From Cervus elaphus (lineage: Eukaryota > Chordata > Mammalia > Artiodactyla > Cervidae), in the NCBI RefSeq assembly GCF_910594005.1, contig NC_057815.1, positions 81,019,552 through 81,083,551 on the forward strand: DNA of 64,000 nucleotides, in the 5' to 3' direction. A program made the translations under genes and the position numbers. This document shows, one piece after another, positions 33,933 to 45,430 of the stretch. The notes beneath the pieces are model-generated. The model saw nothing but the letters and a program-made list of their open reading frames with translations. It did no database searches and was not told the DNA's origin. Positions within the stretch are counted from its first letter, which is position 1, and every line of letters starts with the position of its first letter.

Positions 33933-34154
33933 GCGTGCGTGCTAAGTCACTTTAGTTGTGTCTGACTCTTTGTGCCCCCATGGACTGTAGCCTGCCAGGC
34001 TCCTCTGCCAATAGAATTCTCCAGGCAAGAATACTGGAGTGGGTTGCCATGCCCTCCTCCAGGGAGTATTCTCGACCCAGGGATCAAACCAGTGTCTCTT
34101 ACTTATCCTGCATTGGCAGGCAGGTCCCTTACCACTAGCGCCACCTTGGAAGCC
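33933..34154 (-). mobile_element. Bov-tA SINE, reverse, with TSD
   Basis: Full-length reverse element: 'gctaagtcactttagttgtg', 'ccccatggactgtagcctgc', and head 'agcgccaccttggaagc' on the right. Flanking 12-bp duplication 'ctatactattct' / 'ctataccactct' (33921-33932 and 34155-34166, 10 of 12). Confidence 0.9.
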
Positions 34155-34189
34155 CTATACCACTCTGGTTTCATCTATTCTTGTATAAT

Positions 34190-34405
34190 TGAACTTCCCT
34201 GGTGTCTCAGATGGTAAAGCGTCTGTCTACAATGAGGGAGACCCAGGTTTGATCCCAGGGTCGGGAAGATCCCCTGGAGAAGGAAACACAACCCACTCCA
34301 GTACTATTGCCTGGAAAATCCCATGGATGGAGGAGCCTGATGGACTACAGTCCATGGGGTCGCAAACAGTCAGACATGACTGAGCGACTTCACTTTCACT
34401 TTCAT
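34190..34405 (+). mobile_element. Bov-tA SINE, forward
   Basis: Full-length forward element: head 'acttccctggtgtctcagat', body 'gggaagatcccctggagaag', end 'ctgagcgacttcactttcac'. It lies 35 bp from the reverse SINE just upstream, making an inverted pair. Confidence 0.9.
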
Positions 34406-34965
34406 ACCTCTTAAAAGGTATGTGCCTTTTATGAGAAACTGTGGCATTTCTCTAGGAAAATAAACTAGAACAAATGCCAGTATTCTGGCACAACTATCAG
34501 GCAGAGGAATATATGATTTTTTTTAATCTAAAAAGAGAAAATCATTTGAATCTGCTGTTCAAACATCACCTTAGGAAGTGGCTCAGTTGAGACATTAAAC
34601 AGGCTGTGTCTCCAGCACCTCCATCCACTGTAATTATGACACATATAGAAATCAGCGGGGACTTTTAAAAGCCAAAGATACACAGTGCCTTATGTATCTG
34701 TAGTTGCAAAAATGCCGCCAGGATACTTGAATCTTCAGCCAACTTACCCTTTATTCCACAAGGTGGGGTTGTTTCAATATGAAAGAAAAGAGCAGGAGAC
34801 TCAGAAACTTACCCTATTTCTAAGGTAAGAAACTATTACTGTTATTGCTTTGCCATTAAAGAGGAAGAAAGTGCAGAATTTTGCAAATGTATAAGAGGAA
34901 CGTTCTTGCGGCACTTTATTTTGTTCTTTTTTCAAAAATGGCTTTATCTAAACAAATTTTCATGT
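34406..34965. other. Unique DNA
   Basis: No repeat or coding signal was recognised. Confidence 0.5.
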
Positions 34966-35177
34966 AGGCATGCTCAATCACTCCAGACTCTTCACAGCCC
35001 TATGGACTGTAGCCCACCAGGCTCCTCTGTCCATGGGATTCTCCAGGCCTCCAGACAAGGATACTGGAGTGGGCTGCCATGCCCTCCTCCAGGGGATCTT
35101 CCCTGACCCAGGGGTTGAACTCAACGTCTCCTGCATCGCAGGTGGATTCTTTACCCACTGAGCCACCTGGGAAGCCC
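34966..35177 (-). mobile_element. Bov-tA SINE
   Basis: Reverse element: 'catgctcaatcactccagac', 'gccctatggactgtagccca', and head 'actgagccacctgggaagcc' on the right. A short local duplication ('ctccaggcctccagacaag') is visible. Confidence 0.9.
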
Positions 35178-35679
35178 AGATTTGAAATAAAGATTATTCT
35201 GTTGCTTATTCAATAATTAGATGACATGATTAATGAAGTATTAATAGTTTATTAATTCAACAAATATTTTTTGATTACCTCCTATATGTCAGGCAGTGTT
35301 TCATGGCCTAAATATATAGAATTGAATAAATCACAGCTAGAAGGAACTATCACAAACAAATCACAAGTAGATAGAAGAAACTCCCCAACTAGAAAGAAGA
35401 AACTATTACAAGAAAGCTTTTCATGGAGCTTTACTTTCTATTAAGGCTTCAAAGGGCTTGCTGAGTTGAGGATGGAACACAGAAACCAAATACTTAAGTT
35501 GATCCTGTAGCATACTAGGTGATGATGCATTCTGTGTAGACATTACAAAGGGATGGAGGGTGCCCAGGGCTGGGAGTATTGCTGTAATTAAAAGATTTGG
35601 TCTCTGAAGAGTTCCCCAAAGAGGTGGCACAGCTTGCTAATGGATCAGATGTGAGAATAAAAGAATTAATGACTCTCAG
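35178..35679. other. L2-like relic and unique DNA
   Basis: 35245-35350 ('attcaacaaatattttttga', 'ctcctatatgtcaggcagtg') resembles a reverse L2 3' end. The rest is unassigned. Confidence 0.5.
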
Positions 35680-36865
35680 ACTGTGACAGAACTTAGGTTC
35701 TGCTGCTTGCTGCTTGAAAGCCAGTACACTCTAGAGGCAAGCGTTGGTTAGAAAGGAAAACTTGCTTTATTCAGGAGGCTGGCAACCCAGGGAGAAGGCA
35801 GACTCATGTCCAAAAACTAACTGAAAATTCTGCTGGGCCGTGAAAGTTTTTAAAGCCAAAAAAGGGACGTAATCTCAGTTGGTCACCGATGTAGGGGTTA
35901 GATTCTTCACCGTCCCCCACAGCATGCAGGCTTGAGGACCTCTGATCTCTCTTTAGATGCTCTTTGTTCAAATCATCTGTTCACAAGATTGCTAACAGGG
36001 AACCGTGGGAAATAATCTAATCCTCTGTTAATGACATTTTCTTGATTTCTTCTGCTTTAAGAAAAGAATCAACAGATGAGGTGAAGCTTATATAGGATCA
36101 AAGATTTCAAGGAGGTTCTTGGGCCAGAGGTTACTTAGCATGGGAAACCTGGTGTAAAGTTTAGTTAAAATGACAAGACAAGTGCCTTCTGCAGAAAGGT
36201 GCTTCCTACAGAGGGTTGCTTCCTGCAAAAAGGGAAAGCTGCTTAGAAATTACTCCATTTCTGTGGGATGATGGGTTAAGGTTTGTGTCTTCTCTGACTT
36301 CATGCTGACCTTGGGTGACGTATTCTGAGTTGAAGATGTTCATATGGGTCTGTTCCATCTCTTTGCTGACAATTTTAGTTGCCCTCTTACATATATGAGT
36401 GGAACCAGACACAATTACTTTGATGCCCACAAAGATTATAGATTATGATGAGCAATAGTGTTAATTCCATTCTTTTGAGGCCAGTTCTTGAAACTGCACT
36501 AGCCATAGATTCGGTACTGCTCATGATGGAGCAGCTTATGTCATGGATATAGTCTGGTCATCATGCAGTTTATCTTTTCCCATCTAGTAGCAGTTGCAGC
36601 ATCTGTAAAACAACTCAGGAATGTGCGTCAAACACTGAAAGATTCTGCAGTTTTATTGTCCTAATCATTAACTGCTTGAGTCTGCTCTTTTGTGTCTCAG
36701 GGGAAGACTGGGAGACTTCAGCTTTTCTATAAACAAGAGGCAGGGGACATGGAGGGGCCTTTCTGCTTGTTGTGGGAGTGCAGGGTTCTCTACTTGATTT
36801 TAAAACCTTATAATTTATTATCAGATTTTTTTCCCCAATATATAAAAAGTGCTCTTTGAAGAAGT
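35680..36865 (-). repeat. Probable endogenous-retrovirus solo LTR, reverse
   Basis: On the minus strand there is a TATA-like 'ctatataagc' (36086-36095) and, about 320 bp downstream, a polyadenylation signal AATAAA (35766-35771) in the context 'cctgaataaagcaag'. This order and spacing suit an LTR with U3, R and U5. Composition and several phrases resemble bovine ERV LTRs that I remember only loosely. I see no gag, pol or env coding next to it, so it would be a solo LTR. The outer boundaries are approximate and no TSD was confirmed. Confidence 0.5.
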
Positions 36866-36914
36866 TTGGGTTTGAGCCTTTCTATATCTGATTTGGAGCC
36901 GCTATAGACTACCA

Positions 36915-37130
36915 GGCTTCACTTGTAGCTCAGTTGGTAAAGAATCTGCCTGCAATGCAAGGAGACCCAGCTTCAATTCCTGGGTTGGGAAGATCCTCTG
37001 GAGAAGGAAATGGCAACCCACTCCAGTATTCCTGCCTGGAGAATCCCATAGACAGAGGAACCTGGAGGGTTATAGTCTATGGGGTCACAGGAGTTGGACA
37101 CGACTTAGCAACCAAAGCACCACCACCACC
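36915..37130 (+). mobile_element. Bov-tA SINE with perfect 11-bp TSD
   Basis: Head 'ggcttcacttgtagctcagt', body 'gggaagatcctctggagaag', end 'acacgacttagcaacc' with a (CAC)n tail. Flanked by a perfect duplication 'atagactacca' at 36904-36914 and 37131-37141. Confidence 0.95.
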
Positions 37131-37141
37131 ATAGACTACCA

Positions 37142-37493
37142 AGAGAGCTTCTGCATACTTGAAGTTATGGAACATTTGATACAGTCCCATTCTTGCCACT
37201 ATCTAGCTGAGTGACTTCGAGCAGTTTGCTTTTTCAGAAAATGATGATTTGAAGTGGACAGCCATGGTGACAGCATTTCCTATCCTCCTTTTCTATTACA
37301 TGAAACTTTATGAGTAATGGCCAATGAAATATGGGGGGTGGAGATATAAGTATTCTTCAGATTAAAAGAGGATCTGAATACATACAGATAACTAATCTTT
37401 GTGACAATAAAGCATCATCATAAATTAATTAGCAGCATTTTTTTCCTTTTCAGTACATAAATAATGATGTTCTTTGAAATTAGTGGTATCTTG
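37142..37493. other. Unique DNA
   Basis: No repeat or coding signal was recognised. Confidence 0.5.
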
Positions 37494-37504
37494 AGAGTCT
37501 GTGG

Positions 37505-37700
37505 GGCTTCCCTTGTGGCTCAGCTGGTTAAAAATCCACCTGCAATGCAGGAAACCTGGGTTCAATCTCTGGGTTAGGAGAAACCCTTAGAGAAGAGAAC
37601 GGCAACCCACTCCAGTATTCTGGCCTGGAGAATTGCATGGACTCTATAGTACATGGGGTCACGAAGAGTCGGACACACCTGAGCAACTTTCACTCACTCA
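37505..37700 (+). mobile_element. Bov-tA SINE with perfect 11-bp TSD
   Basis: Head 'gcttcccttgtggctcagct', body 'ggcaacccactccagtattc', end 'ctgagcaactttcactcact'. Flanked by 'agagtctgtgg' at 37494-37504 and 37701-37711. Confidence 0.95.
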
Positions 37701-37924
37701 AGAGTCTGTGGAATACCAGAAGTATTTTTCCTATCAATCTGACTGTCCCTAACTTATTCTCATAGAAAATTTGGCTTAATGTACTTACATAAATCTGTGA
37801 TTCTTACAATATAAAGGTAGGAAATGATCATTCTTAAAATGAAAGCAGGTTTCCTTTTCTTTATTGTGAAAATTTTCCAAATGAAGAGAGAAAGAAAGCT
37901 CGATTTTATTGACTATTTTTGTCT

Positions 37925-38100
37925 AATTGGTGTTTTCATACTAATTATCTAATGTAATTTTTACAATAATTTAGAAGAAGGAGGTAGCTTTGATTCTGTT
38001 CATTTTGCATGAGCAATGAGACTGAAAAGCTTATAAATCTTGTTCAAAGTCACTGAGCAATTAGGCAGTGTGAAACAAAGATCTCACTGTTACCTAGTTA
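37925..38100 (-). repeat. MIR SINE relic
   Basis: 'actaattatctaatgtaatt', 'gcaatgagactgaaaagctt' and 'caaagtcactgagcaattag' follow a reverse MIR, strongly diverged. Confidence 0.5.
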
Positions 38101-38104
38101 GTCT

Positions 38105-38920
38105 TGAGGCTGCTCTCTTGGGGCCCCAGTTGAACCAAAGTCCCCTGGCTCTGTCAGGGAGTTCTTTCTGCTCAGATTCATGACTGCCAGTGATAAAGCT
38201 AAATTTGGTGCCTATCGAGAGAGGCTTTTATTCAGTGGCCAGACAATGGAGAAGGGAGGCTGTCATCTTCTCCCAGAAGGGAGGAAAAGGGCTAGTGGCA
38301 GGTGCATCATCAGAGGCTGGGGAAAAGGCAGAGGTTTCCAGGAGTTGCTGGTGCATGTGCAGTTTCTTGGTCTCCCTTGCACAGGGCTCAAATTGTGCCT
38401 GGCAAAGTGCAAATCCCCCTTTGGGTGATCTTAGGGTGGTAATGAGGCAAAGGTGACTTCAGACACTGTGGCTTCATCTCTGCAGGCATGTTCCTACAGT
38501 CAAGTCCGAGCCCATTCAGGGATGGTGACCACTGTGCATCTCTCAAAGCATCTGTCTCTAAAAGTCCAGCTGTGAAGCATCTCTGCCAAACACCAGGCAC
38601 TTTTGAAATAAACACAGAAATAAATCAGGACAGGTGTCCTTCTGCTCTCAGGGATTCGTACAGAAACACAGTGATAAATCAAAGCAAAGCAAACAGTGAC
38701 CTTTAGCATCTTTTGCCCCCTGTCCTGGATCCAGCCTGTTCATTCTGGTTTTATTGGGGGCCTTTGTGGAGTCCTGTTGATAAAACACAGTTAGCCTGCA
38801 TAGTTGAAAACAGCTTCTGCCTCTGGGGCCTGGGCTGCATAGCATGGGTGATATTGCCTCTGTCCTCTGTCAGTAAATCTTATCTCCCAGAAACAATAAA
38901 TAAAAGAGATTCACTGGGAA
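38105..38920 (-). repeat. Candidate LTR-like sequence
   Basis: A minus-strand AATAAA (38227-38232, context 'cactgaataaaagcctctc') lies near the left end of an 800-bp GC-richer stretch that contains no recognised coding. The layout resembles the LTR candidate at 35680. No TATA box or TSD was confirmed. It could instead be unique DNA. Confidence 0.3.
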
Positions 38921-38924
38921 GACT

Positions 38925-39225
38925 TTTTTGGACTCTGTGGGAGAAGGCAAGGGTGGGATGATTTGAGAGAATAGCACTGAAACATATATATTACCGCTTG
39001 TAAAATAGGTGACCAGTGCAAGTTTGATGCATGAAGCAGGGCACCCAAAGCCGGTGTTCTGTGACAACCCAGAGGGATAAGGTGGGGAGCGAGGTGGGAG
39101 GGGGTCAGGATGGGGAGACACATGTGTACCTCGTGACTGATTCATGTTGATGTATGGCAAAACCATCACAATATTGCAAAGTAATTTTCATCCAATTAAA
39201 AGAAATAAGATGATTTTAAAAAAGA
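38925..39225 (+). mobile_element. Ruminant L1 3' UTR, forward
   Basis: Forward L1 3' UTR: 'ttttttggactctgtgggag', 'gagaatagcactgaaacata', 'gactgattcatgttgatgta' and 'aattttcatccaattaaaag' at the end. It is the same family as the reverse L1s at 27.8 and 62.2 kb. Confidence 0.85.
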
Positions 39226-39234
39226 AATTATAAC

Positions 39235-39412
39235 ACCCTAGTAAAGAGCACAGCCTTGGGAGCCTGGGAACTTCAATTTTTATCTCAGCCCTTTCATTTG
39301 GTAGTTTTGTGACAATGGACAAGTTCTTTAACTAATGTGAGCTTTGATTTCCTCATCTGTAAAATGTAGAAAAAATAGTATCTAGCACATGGAGATGTTG
39401 TAAGGATAAATG
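39235..39412 (+). repeat. MIR SINE relic
   Basis: 'taaagagcacagccttggga', 'ttgatttcctcatctgtaaa' and 'gttgtaaggataaatgaata' match a forward MIR. Confidence 0.75.
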
Positions 39413-39460
39413 AATATATATATTCATATGTATATATATACATACACATATATAATGCTT
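39413..39460. repeat. TA-rich microsatellite
   Basis: Alternating TA with CA interruptions immediately after the MIR tail. Confidence 0.8.
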
Positions 39461-39489
39461 AGGTCATGTAATTATATTCTAATCATTAT

Positions 39490-39687
39490 TTGCATTCTTT
39501 TTTTAAAGATTTTCTTCATGTGGACCATTTTTAGTTTTTACTGAGTTTGTTACAATATGCTTCCATTTTATGCTTTGATTTTTTGGCTGTGAGGCATGTG
39601 AGATATTAGCTTCCTGACCAGCGGTCAAACAAACACTCCCTACATTGGAAGGCGAAGCCTTAACCACTGGACTACCAGGGAAGTCCT
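39490..39687 (-). mobile_element. CHR-type artiodactyl SINE, long form
   Basis: 'tttttactgagtttgttaca', 'ttttttggctgtgaggcatg', and head 'ggactaccagggaagtcctt' on the right. Reverse orientation, older than the Bov-tA copies. Confidence 0.8.
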
Positions 39688-40114
39688 TGTTATTTGCATA
39701 CTTGATATCAAATTTGCAATCATAATCTCAATCTGTTCTCAAATGCCTGAGTACCTTATGACAGTTATAACAGAGGACTACCTCAAACAACCGAATTTCA
39801 ACTAAAAATTGAGAGAAGTACTGCTTTGTAGACAGCATTTCCACAGCAGAAAAACATTTGGAAAGAGGGTGTTGTAGGGGAGAGAATAAGAAAGAAGAAA
39901 CAGATTGGTAGAGTGAGCGACTGATTCTACCTGCTTCTCTATCGCTCAGACTTGTTTCTCCTTATTTCTAAATCAGGACTGACAAAGATTCCTATGAGGA
40001 CTGATCTCGCTGCAAACTGGACAGCATCTCTGAGAACTCAGTTCTGTACTTGAAATGACTCAGATACAGATGGAGAGAGTTTCTGGCACAGCTATGACAA
40101 TAGCAGTGTGTGTT
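39688..40114. other. Unique DNA
   Basis: No repeat or coding signal was recognised. Confidence 0.5.
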
Positions 40115-40183
40115 AAATAGCTTCAGTTGTGTCCAACTCTTTGTGACCCTATGGACTGTAGCCTGCCAGGCTCCTCTGTCCTT
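40115..40183 (-). mobile_element. Bov-tA/BovA SINE fragment
   Basis: 'agcttcagttgtgtccaact', 'accctatggactgtagcctg' and 'ccaggctcctctgtcc' make about 70 bp of SINE body, with both ends incomplete. Confidence 0.8.
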
Positions 40184-41395
40184 GCAGCAATAAAAAATAG
40201 CATGCTGAAACATCAGCTTGATCAGTGGTCTGTAGGCCAAGAGTAGCAGCATTTTCTACACTACTGCTCTCTTACCTTCTTCTTACAGTGATTTCACTGC
40301 TTGTTTTTTCACAAATGAAATTTATTCTGCTACTGAAACTGACAAAGTTCCCTGTGTTTCTAAGTGAAAGAGATTGGAAAGACACAGATTGAGTAGTGGT
40401 GAAATGGTTCAATTAACTTGTGTATGTAAGTACCTATTATGTGACTTGGATATTTGAGTCCCTATTACGTGTACCAGATCTTGAAATAGTGAAGGAAATA
40501 GCACCTCAACGAGAGCAGAATAAGATGTTATATAATAATATGATATATCAAAAGTAAGTGCCAACTTTTTTTCTTTGTGGTGTTTTTCAAGGGGACAAAT
40601 AACATATCTGGTTTATGGAATCATTTATGGAGATGTTTTTCAAAGAGGTCTTCAAGAATTATCTAGTCTAGACAGATAAAGAATGTGTTGAGCTGTTTCC
40701 TAATTTTTAACTTGGTATTTGTAGCTTTTTTTGTGATGAGAATTGTAATGTCTGGCTTATAGAATCATTGGAATATTTATTGAATTCATGTTTAAATATC
40801 ATAGGTATGGACTAGGTAACAGTTTGAGTGAAGCTCAGATGATGCATTTTTACAAAGGTTTTTATTTGTGAAGATCTTTTCCATATTGAGACATGGTTTC
40901 ATAGACCTTCCTTATTAAGGCTTTGCTTTCTTACATGAATCAGAATAGACAGCAGGTAAATATTATTAAGAGAAAGTGTGAGCCTATAATTGAAATCTTT
41001 GTTTATAGTTTGAAGTTCGAATTCCCCTGGGGTCATAATTATTAACCTCATTGGACCTCAACATGCAAACTGATTACTGTTTAAAAGCCCTATTCAGTGT
41101 TGGGAAACTCTGACATTTTATCAGTAATGATTTGATCAATCACATAAAAATAATTTCCAATGTCCAGTATAAATATTTAAAACCTTTTTAGAAAATACAG
41201 GGAGTAAGAGATATTCTATGAATATCCACAGATTAGAATGAAAAGACTTGAAACAATCTTTAGATTAAAAAAAAAAAAAGTGTGAGTTATCACCAAAGAC
41301 AGGGTGAAAACCAGGTCTTAAGAGAGTGCTGTAAACACAAAGGAAATAGATTAATGTGAAATGAGGGTAAAACACTGAAATATCCACTGACGACA
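40184..41395. other. Unique AT-rich DNA
   Basis: No repeat or coding signal was recognised. Confidence 0.5.
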
Positions 41396-41399
41396 GACT

Positions 41400-41975
41400 T
41401 CTCTTTTAGCTGTGTTATCGCCTTTAACTCCCCCTCATGGATGTGTTGTTGAACATGAAGCTGGATTCAGCTGGTCACCTGCATGGAAAAAGCCAACTAG
41501 AACTGCTGATCTAAATCTCTGCTGAGAAATCCAAATTAGAAATGCAGATGTGAAATTGAGATGACCTGGGACCCTTTACTGGAGTGCTTGCACCTGGACA
41601 AATACCTCAGTGTGCAGGGAAACTATAGGGGACTAAAAATGCCTGCATGCATGCACAGTAGGGAAAATTATGAACAATGAGATACGAAAAAGCCAAAAAC
41701 CATGGCCACTTGTTTAGTGCTGGCAGCAAAAGCAGGGTGCTTTACTGCAAATGATCTCTGCACACCACACCACCAAGGAAGTGGGCAGACCACCTAAGCC
41801 ATCCCTGCAGCTCAACCCATCAATCTATGTCTACCCTCACCCCACGTCAGGAATTAGCCCGCCCTTCTCGGAGAGCCACTTGTTCTAGCTCCCTGGTTGT
41901 GCAGCGTGAGTCCTCTGTGAAGCCCTGTCTGAATTCCTCATCTGCCTCTTATCAATTTCTATTTTTCAGTAACAG
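41400..41975 (+). repeat. Candidate retroviral LTR remnant, forward
   Basis: A GC-richer stretch with phrases such as 'gcatgcatgcacagtaggga', 'gatacgaaaaagccaaaaac' and 'cttctcggagagccacttgt', which I associate loosely with old ERV1-type LTRs. No AATAAA signal or TSD was found. The assignment is tentative. Confidence 0.35.
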
Positions 41976-43063
41976 ATTCATCCACATAGGGAAAATAATA
42001 CAATTATGGAAGTGATTGGCATAAAAGAGAAAGGTTACGTCATTGTTTAGAGTAATGATCATGAATCCTAAAGGATTTCCAGAGTGACTCAGCAGATATT
42101 TTAAAAACACAGGTCGTAGGTTATATGTTAGGCATCTTGGATCAGAATGTTGGGGAAAAGGATGTTACTGAGGAATCTACAAATTTAAAAAATTATCTCC
42201 ATGTACATGTGCATAAATAAAAATTTTAGAAGTATTGAGGAAAGGTCCTAGAAAAATATCCCAAGTTCAAAGCAGAAACCATTTTTCTTTTCCAGTATAT
42301 TATTTTTTTTCTGTGCCGTATAGCTTATGCACCATAGAATCATAGAAAAATTGATGGAAGCACTTTTGCATCTACAGTGTTAGTTAATGAATCCTTTTAC
42401 TTGTGCCAAAGAATTAACTTTTTATAGAAGCATTTTCCTCATTCTCTTTTACAAAGTAAATATGATCTCCACAACAACTAAATGGAATTACCCAGAGTTT
42501 CTCACATAATTTTTAAACAGATAACTTAATATGGAATCTTGCTTATTAACAACCCCCTTCCCCCCAGGAACTAATCACTTAACAATACAAAAGGATGTTA
42601 TTAAGAATTGGAAATCTTTTTGATAAATGGAGAATATTTTAGTTGCTTCCAATAGTAGTATTATAATGCTTTTATTATAGCTGTTTATTTTTTTCTTCTG
42701 ATTATGGGAGAACTTTTGACTGAAGAATTCTGATTTGAATACATATGACATTCTCTTGTTACTAAACTTCTGTCTTATAGGAATTTGATAGTTTCTTCCT
42801 CGTGCATTCAGAACTTGCAGGTACTTACTTCTCAATTATAGATGGTTTTGCTCAGGTGAGAGAAAGGTCCGCTTGCTTTTCCACTTTCAGATGCCACAGT
42901 CTAGGTTTCTGGTGAAGTGTCCAGGTGTGCGTGCTCTTCCTGACCTTCTATCCACTTAGGTAATGACCATGCTTCTGGTAGAGTCATAGACTAAAGGATT
43001 ATGCTGTGAACTAGACCAAGTGAAGGATTATTTTCTACTGAACTTTAGGAAATAGTGGCCATC
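41976..43063. other. Unique AT-rich DNA
   Basis: No repeat or coding signal was recognised. Confidence 0.5.
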
Positions 43064-43075
43064 CACAAATGCATT

Positions 43076-43298
43076 TGGGGCTTCCCAGGTGGCACTAGGG
43101 GTAAAGAACCCACCTGCAAGTGCAGGAGTCGTAAGAGACGCGGGTTTGATCCCTGGATCAGGAAGATCTCCTGGAGAAGGAGATCTGATCTCCTCCCGTA
43201 TTCTTGCCTGGAGAATCCCATGGACAGAGGAGCCAGGGGGACTACAGTCCAGGGGATTGCAAAGAGTCGAACATGATTGAAGCAACTTAGCATGCATG
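43076..43298 (+). mobile_element. Bov-tA SINE (older type) with TSD
   Basis: Head 'ggggcttcccaggtggcact', body 'ggaagatctcctggagaagg', end 'gaagcaacttagcatgcatg'. Flanking 'cacaaatgcatt' / 'cacaaatacatt' (43064-43075 and 43299-43310, 11 of 12). A small 'gatctgatctcc' duplication is present in the body. Confidence 0.9.
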
Positions 43299-43310
43299 CA
43301 CAAATACATT

Positions 43311-43974
43311 CAGTTGCATACTTCGATACTTCTTTTGTATGCCCATCATTTGTCCTTTTGTTTTAAGAAATTTTCATGATATAGTTTTCATCGCCTTGTA
43401 GAAACACAAAATTCTCTTCATGTTACAATATCACCTTAGCTCATTGTGTTTTCAATCCTGCTGCAAAATCCAGGCTCACACTCAGAGTCCTAAGGATTAC
43501 AATCAAGAAAGGGGGAGGGGACAGGGGCATGAGGGAGAGGAATTGTGTATGTGCATGAGAGAGGAGCAATAGCCTAAATATATGATTATATGTGATTGTA
43601 CCAAAAAAGTTAGAAATCAGAAACTTAACAGATGTAAACAAGGAAGGTAAAGTGGAAATGAAGCGTTTCCAACACAAAGGCTGATAACACTATAGGACAA
43701 AGTGGATAAGAAAACAGTACACCTGAACAGGCAATAACGTTTATCTTGATACCAATGAAAATAGTTGGAATTACTCTGAATGGAGCAGGATTTGCCTTAG
43801 TGCTTTATTTTTCTATTTATATAAAGCTTTTAAAAAGAAGAGAAAAATTGCCTAAAAGCATATAATGATGTAAAACTGTAGGTTGGAAATTTTGCTAATG
43901 TACTACCGAGATGTTGAAAAACAAGTTGAAAATTATTTTAAAAAATGAGTTCTAAAAAAAAAAAAAGTGAGTTC
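43311..43974. other. Unique DNA
   Basis: No repeat or coding signal was recognised. Confidence 0.5.
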
Positions 43975-44530
43975 TTTCAACAGCTTACTGAGTTCTTATT
44001 TTGTGCTGGGCACTGTTCTAGGCACTGTGTGGCTGTCAAAGAATGCATAGGTCACTACTGTCATGGCATTTACATTCTGGAGAAAGAAATAGATATGAAG
44101 CAGGTAATTTTTCATAAGATCTGTGGAATGTTAGGACAAGAAACATACAGGGTGCAAAAGGACCTCTTAGCAGTGTTGGGATAAACCATTCTATCAAGGT
44201 GATAAAATCTGGGGGATTCTGGTTAGAAGGGAAAGCATATTCAAAGTTATGGGGCCTATGAAAAACTGTAGGTCAAGAGAGTGATGGGAACAGAGAACAG
44301 CTATCAGATGGGGCATGTGTACCAGAAGGTCTAGAGATGCTGCTGGAGATGGAGAAAATACCCACAATTAGGTGGAAGTGTGAAAAGACAGGAGAAAGGC
44401 AGGTCCCACATAAAGGTGGGCTGACTACTGGGAAGCCATTGAAGGACTTTAAGCAGAAGGATGAAGTCGGATTAGATTTCCTTAAAGTACGCTCTGCTGT
44501 GATGGAGAGGTTGGAGTGAGGCAAATGGAG
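43975..44530 (-). repeat. Ancient LINE relic (L2/L1M type)
   Basis: 'tactgagttcttattttgtg', 'ctgggcactgttctaggcac', 'catggcatttacattctgga' and, further on, 'gggaagccattgaaggactt' with 'taagcagaaggatgaagtcg' follow a common old mammalian LINE 3' region in reverse. Whether the right half belongs to L2 or an L1M is uncertain. Confidence 0.6.
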
Positions 44531-44989
44531 GTATGAGGAGATGAGTTAGGAAACTTGGTAAAGTGGATGAAGTGAGAGAGTGGGTGACCTAGACTAAATA
44601 GGCATCAGTAGGATGGGGGCCTAACTAGCATGTCCTGATCCACTAGTCTGAGAAATATAAATACGGGGAGTCTTCATTTTGGAGGTCATTTACCAACTAA
44701 CATTGATCAAATTAGTTCGTATTGACTACTTAGCAAATCTTCTGTAAGTAGCCTCCCAGATCTCTTTAGAACGTATGGATGCAGGTATTCTTTGTCCCCA
44801 TATTTGAGTTCTCAGCCAGAAATGAAGCAGGGAAACTAACAGAAGAAGCATAAAGTTACCTGTTCTGGTTACTACTGTTACTTATGTAAGACCATTTAAG
44901 TACCTCCCAGTGAACATAAGGAATGTAAAAGTAGATGAGGTCAATTATATTTCCCAAATGTGGCTAAAAATATTGCCCATTCCTCATGC
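44531..44989. other. Unique DNA
   Basis: No repeat or coding signal was recognised. Confidence 0.5.
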
Positions 44990-45430
44990 TCTTTTGAACT
45001 TTATCCCTCTGTCCTCCAGAAGTGGTCCTTAGTTACCCTCTCCTTGAATCTTGAACAGTTTGCAATTAGCTTTTAACCAGTTGAATTTGGCAGAAGTGAT
45101 ACAAGATGGCTTCCAAGGCCTGGTCATACAAAGCAGCACCATTTCTGGCTTGTTGGCTGGGAAACTTACCTTTGGAGTCCTGAGTCATGATGTAGGGACT
45201 GTCTTGAGGGAACCGCACTGTGAGGAAATTCAGGCCTCATGAAGATGCCATGGGAAATGTTCTGGTTGACTACTCTGTCTAGGTCCCAGACAACAGCCAG
45301 CATCAACCATCGACCAAGTATTTACATAATTCCAGATCCCCTGTGTTCAAGTCACCTTAGTATTTGCACTTTACCGACTGAGGCTTCCCACATGGGACAG
45401 TGCAGAAACTGTGAGCTTAGTTGTTTAAAA
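44990..45430. repeat. Ancient mammalian interspersed repeat, family uncertain
   Basis: 'agtgatacaagatggcttcc', 'caacagccagcatcaaccat' and 'cagaaactgtgagcttagtt' recall a mammal-wide LTR-type repeat family. The remnants at about 57.05 and 61.6 kb share the style. I could not recall the family name with certainty. Confidence 0.4.

Noticed and set aside
38180..38456. Overlapping 82- and 88-codon frames
   Set aside because: Two frames over the same bases with no family similarity, lying inside a possible LTR-like block.
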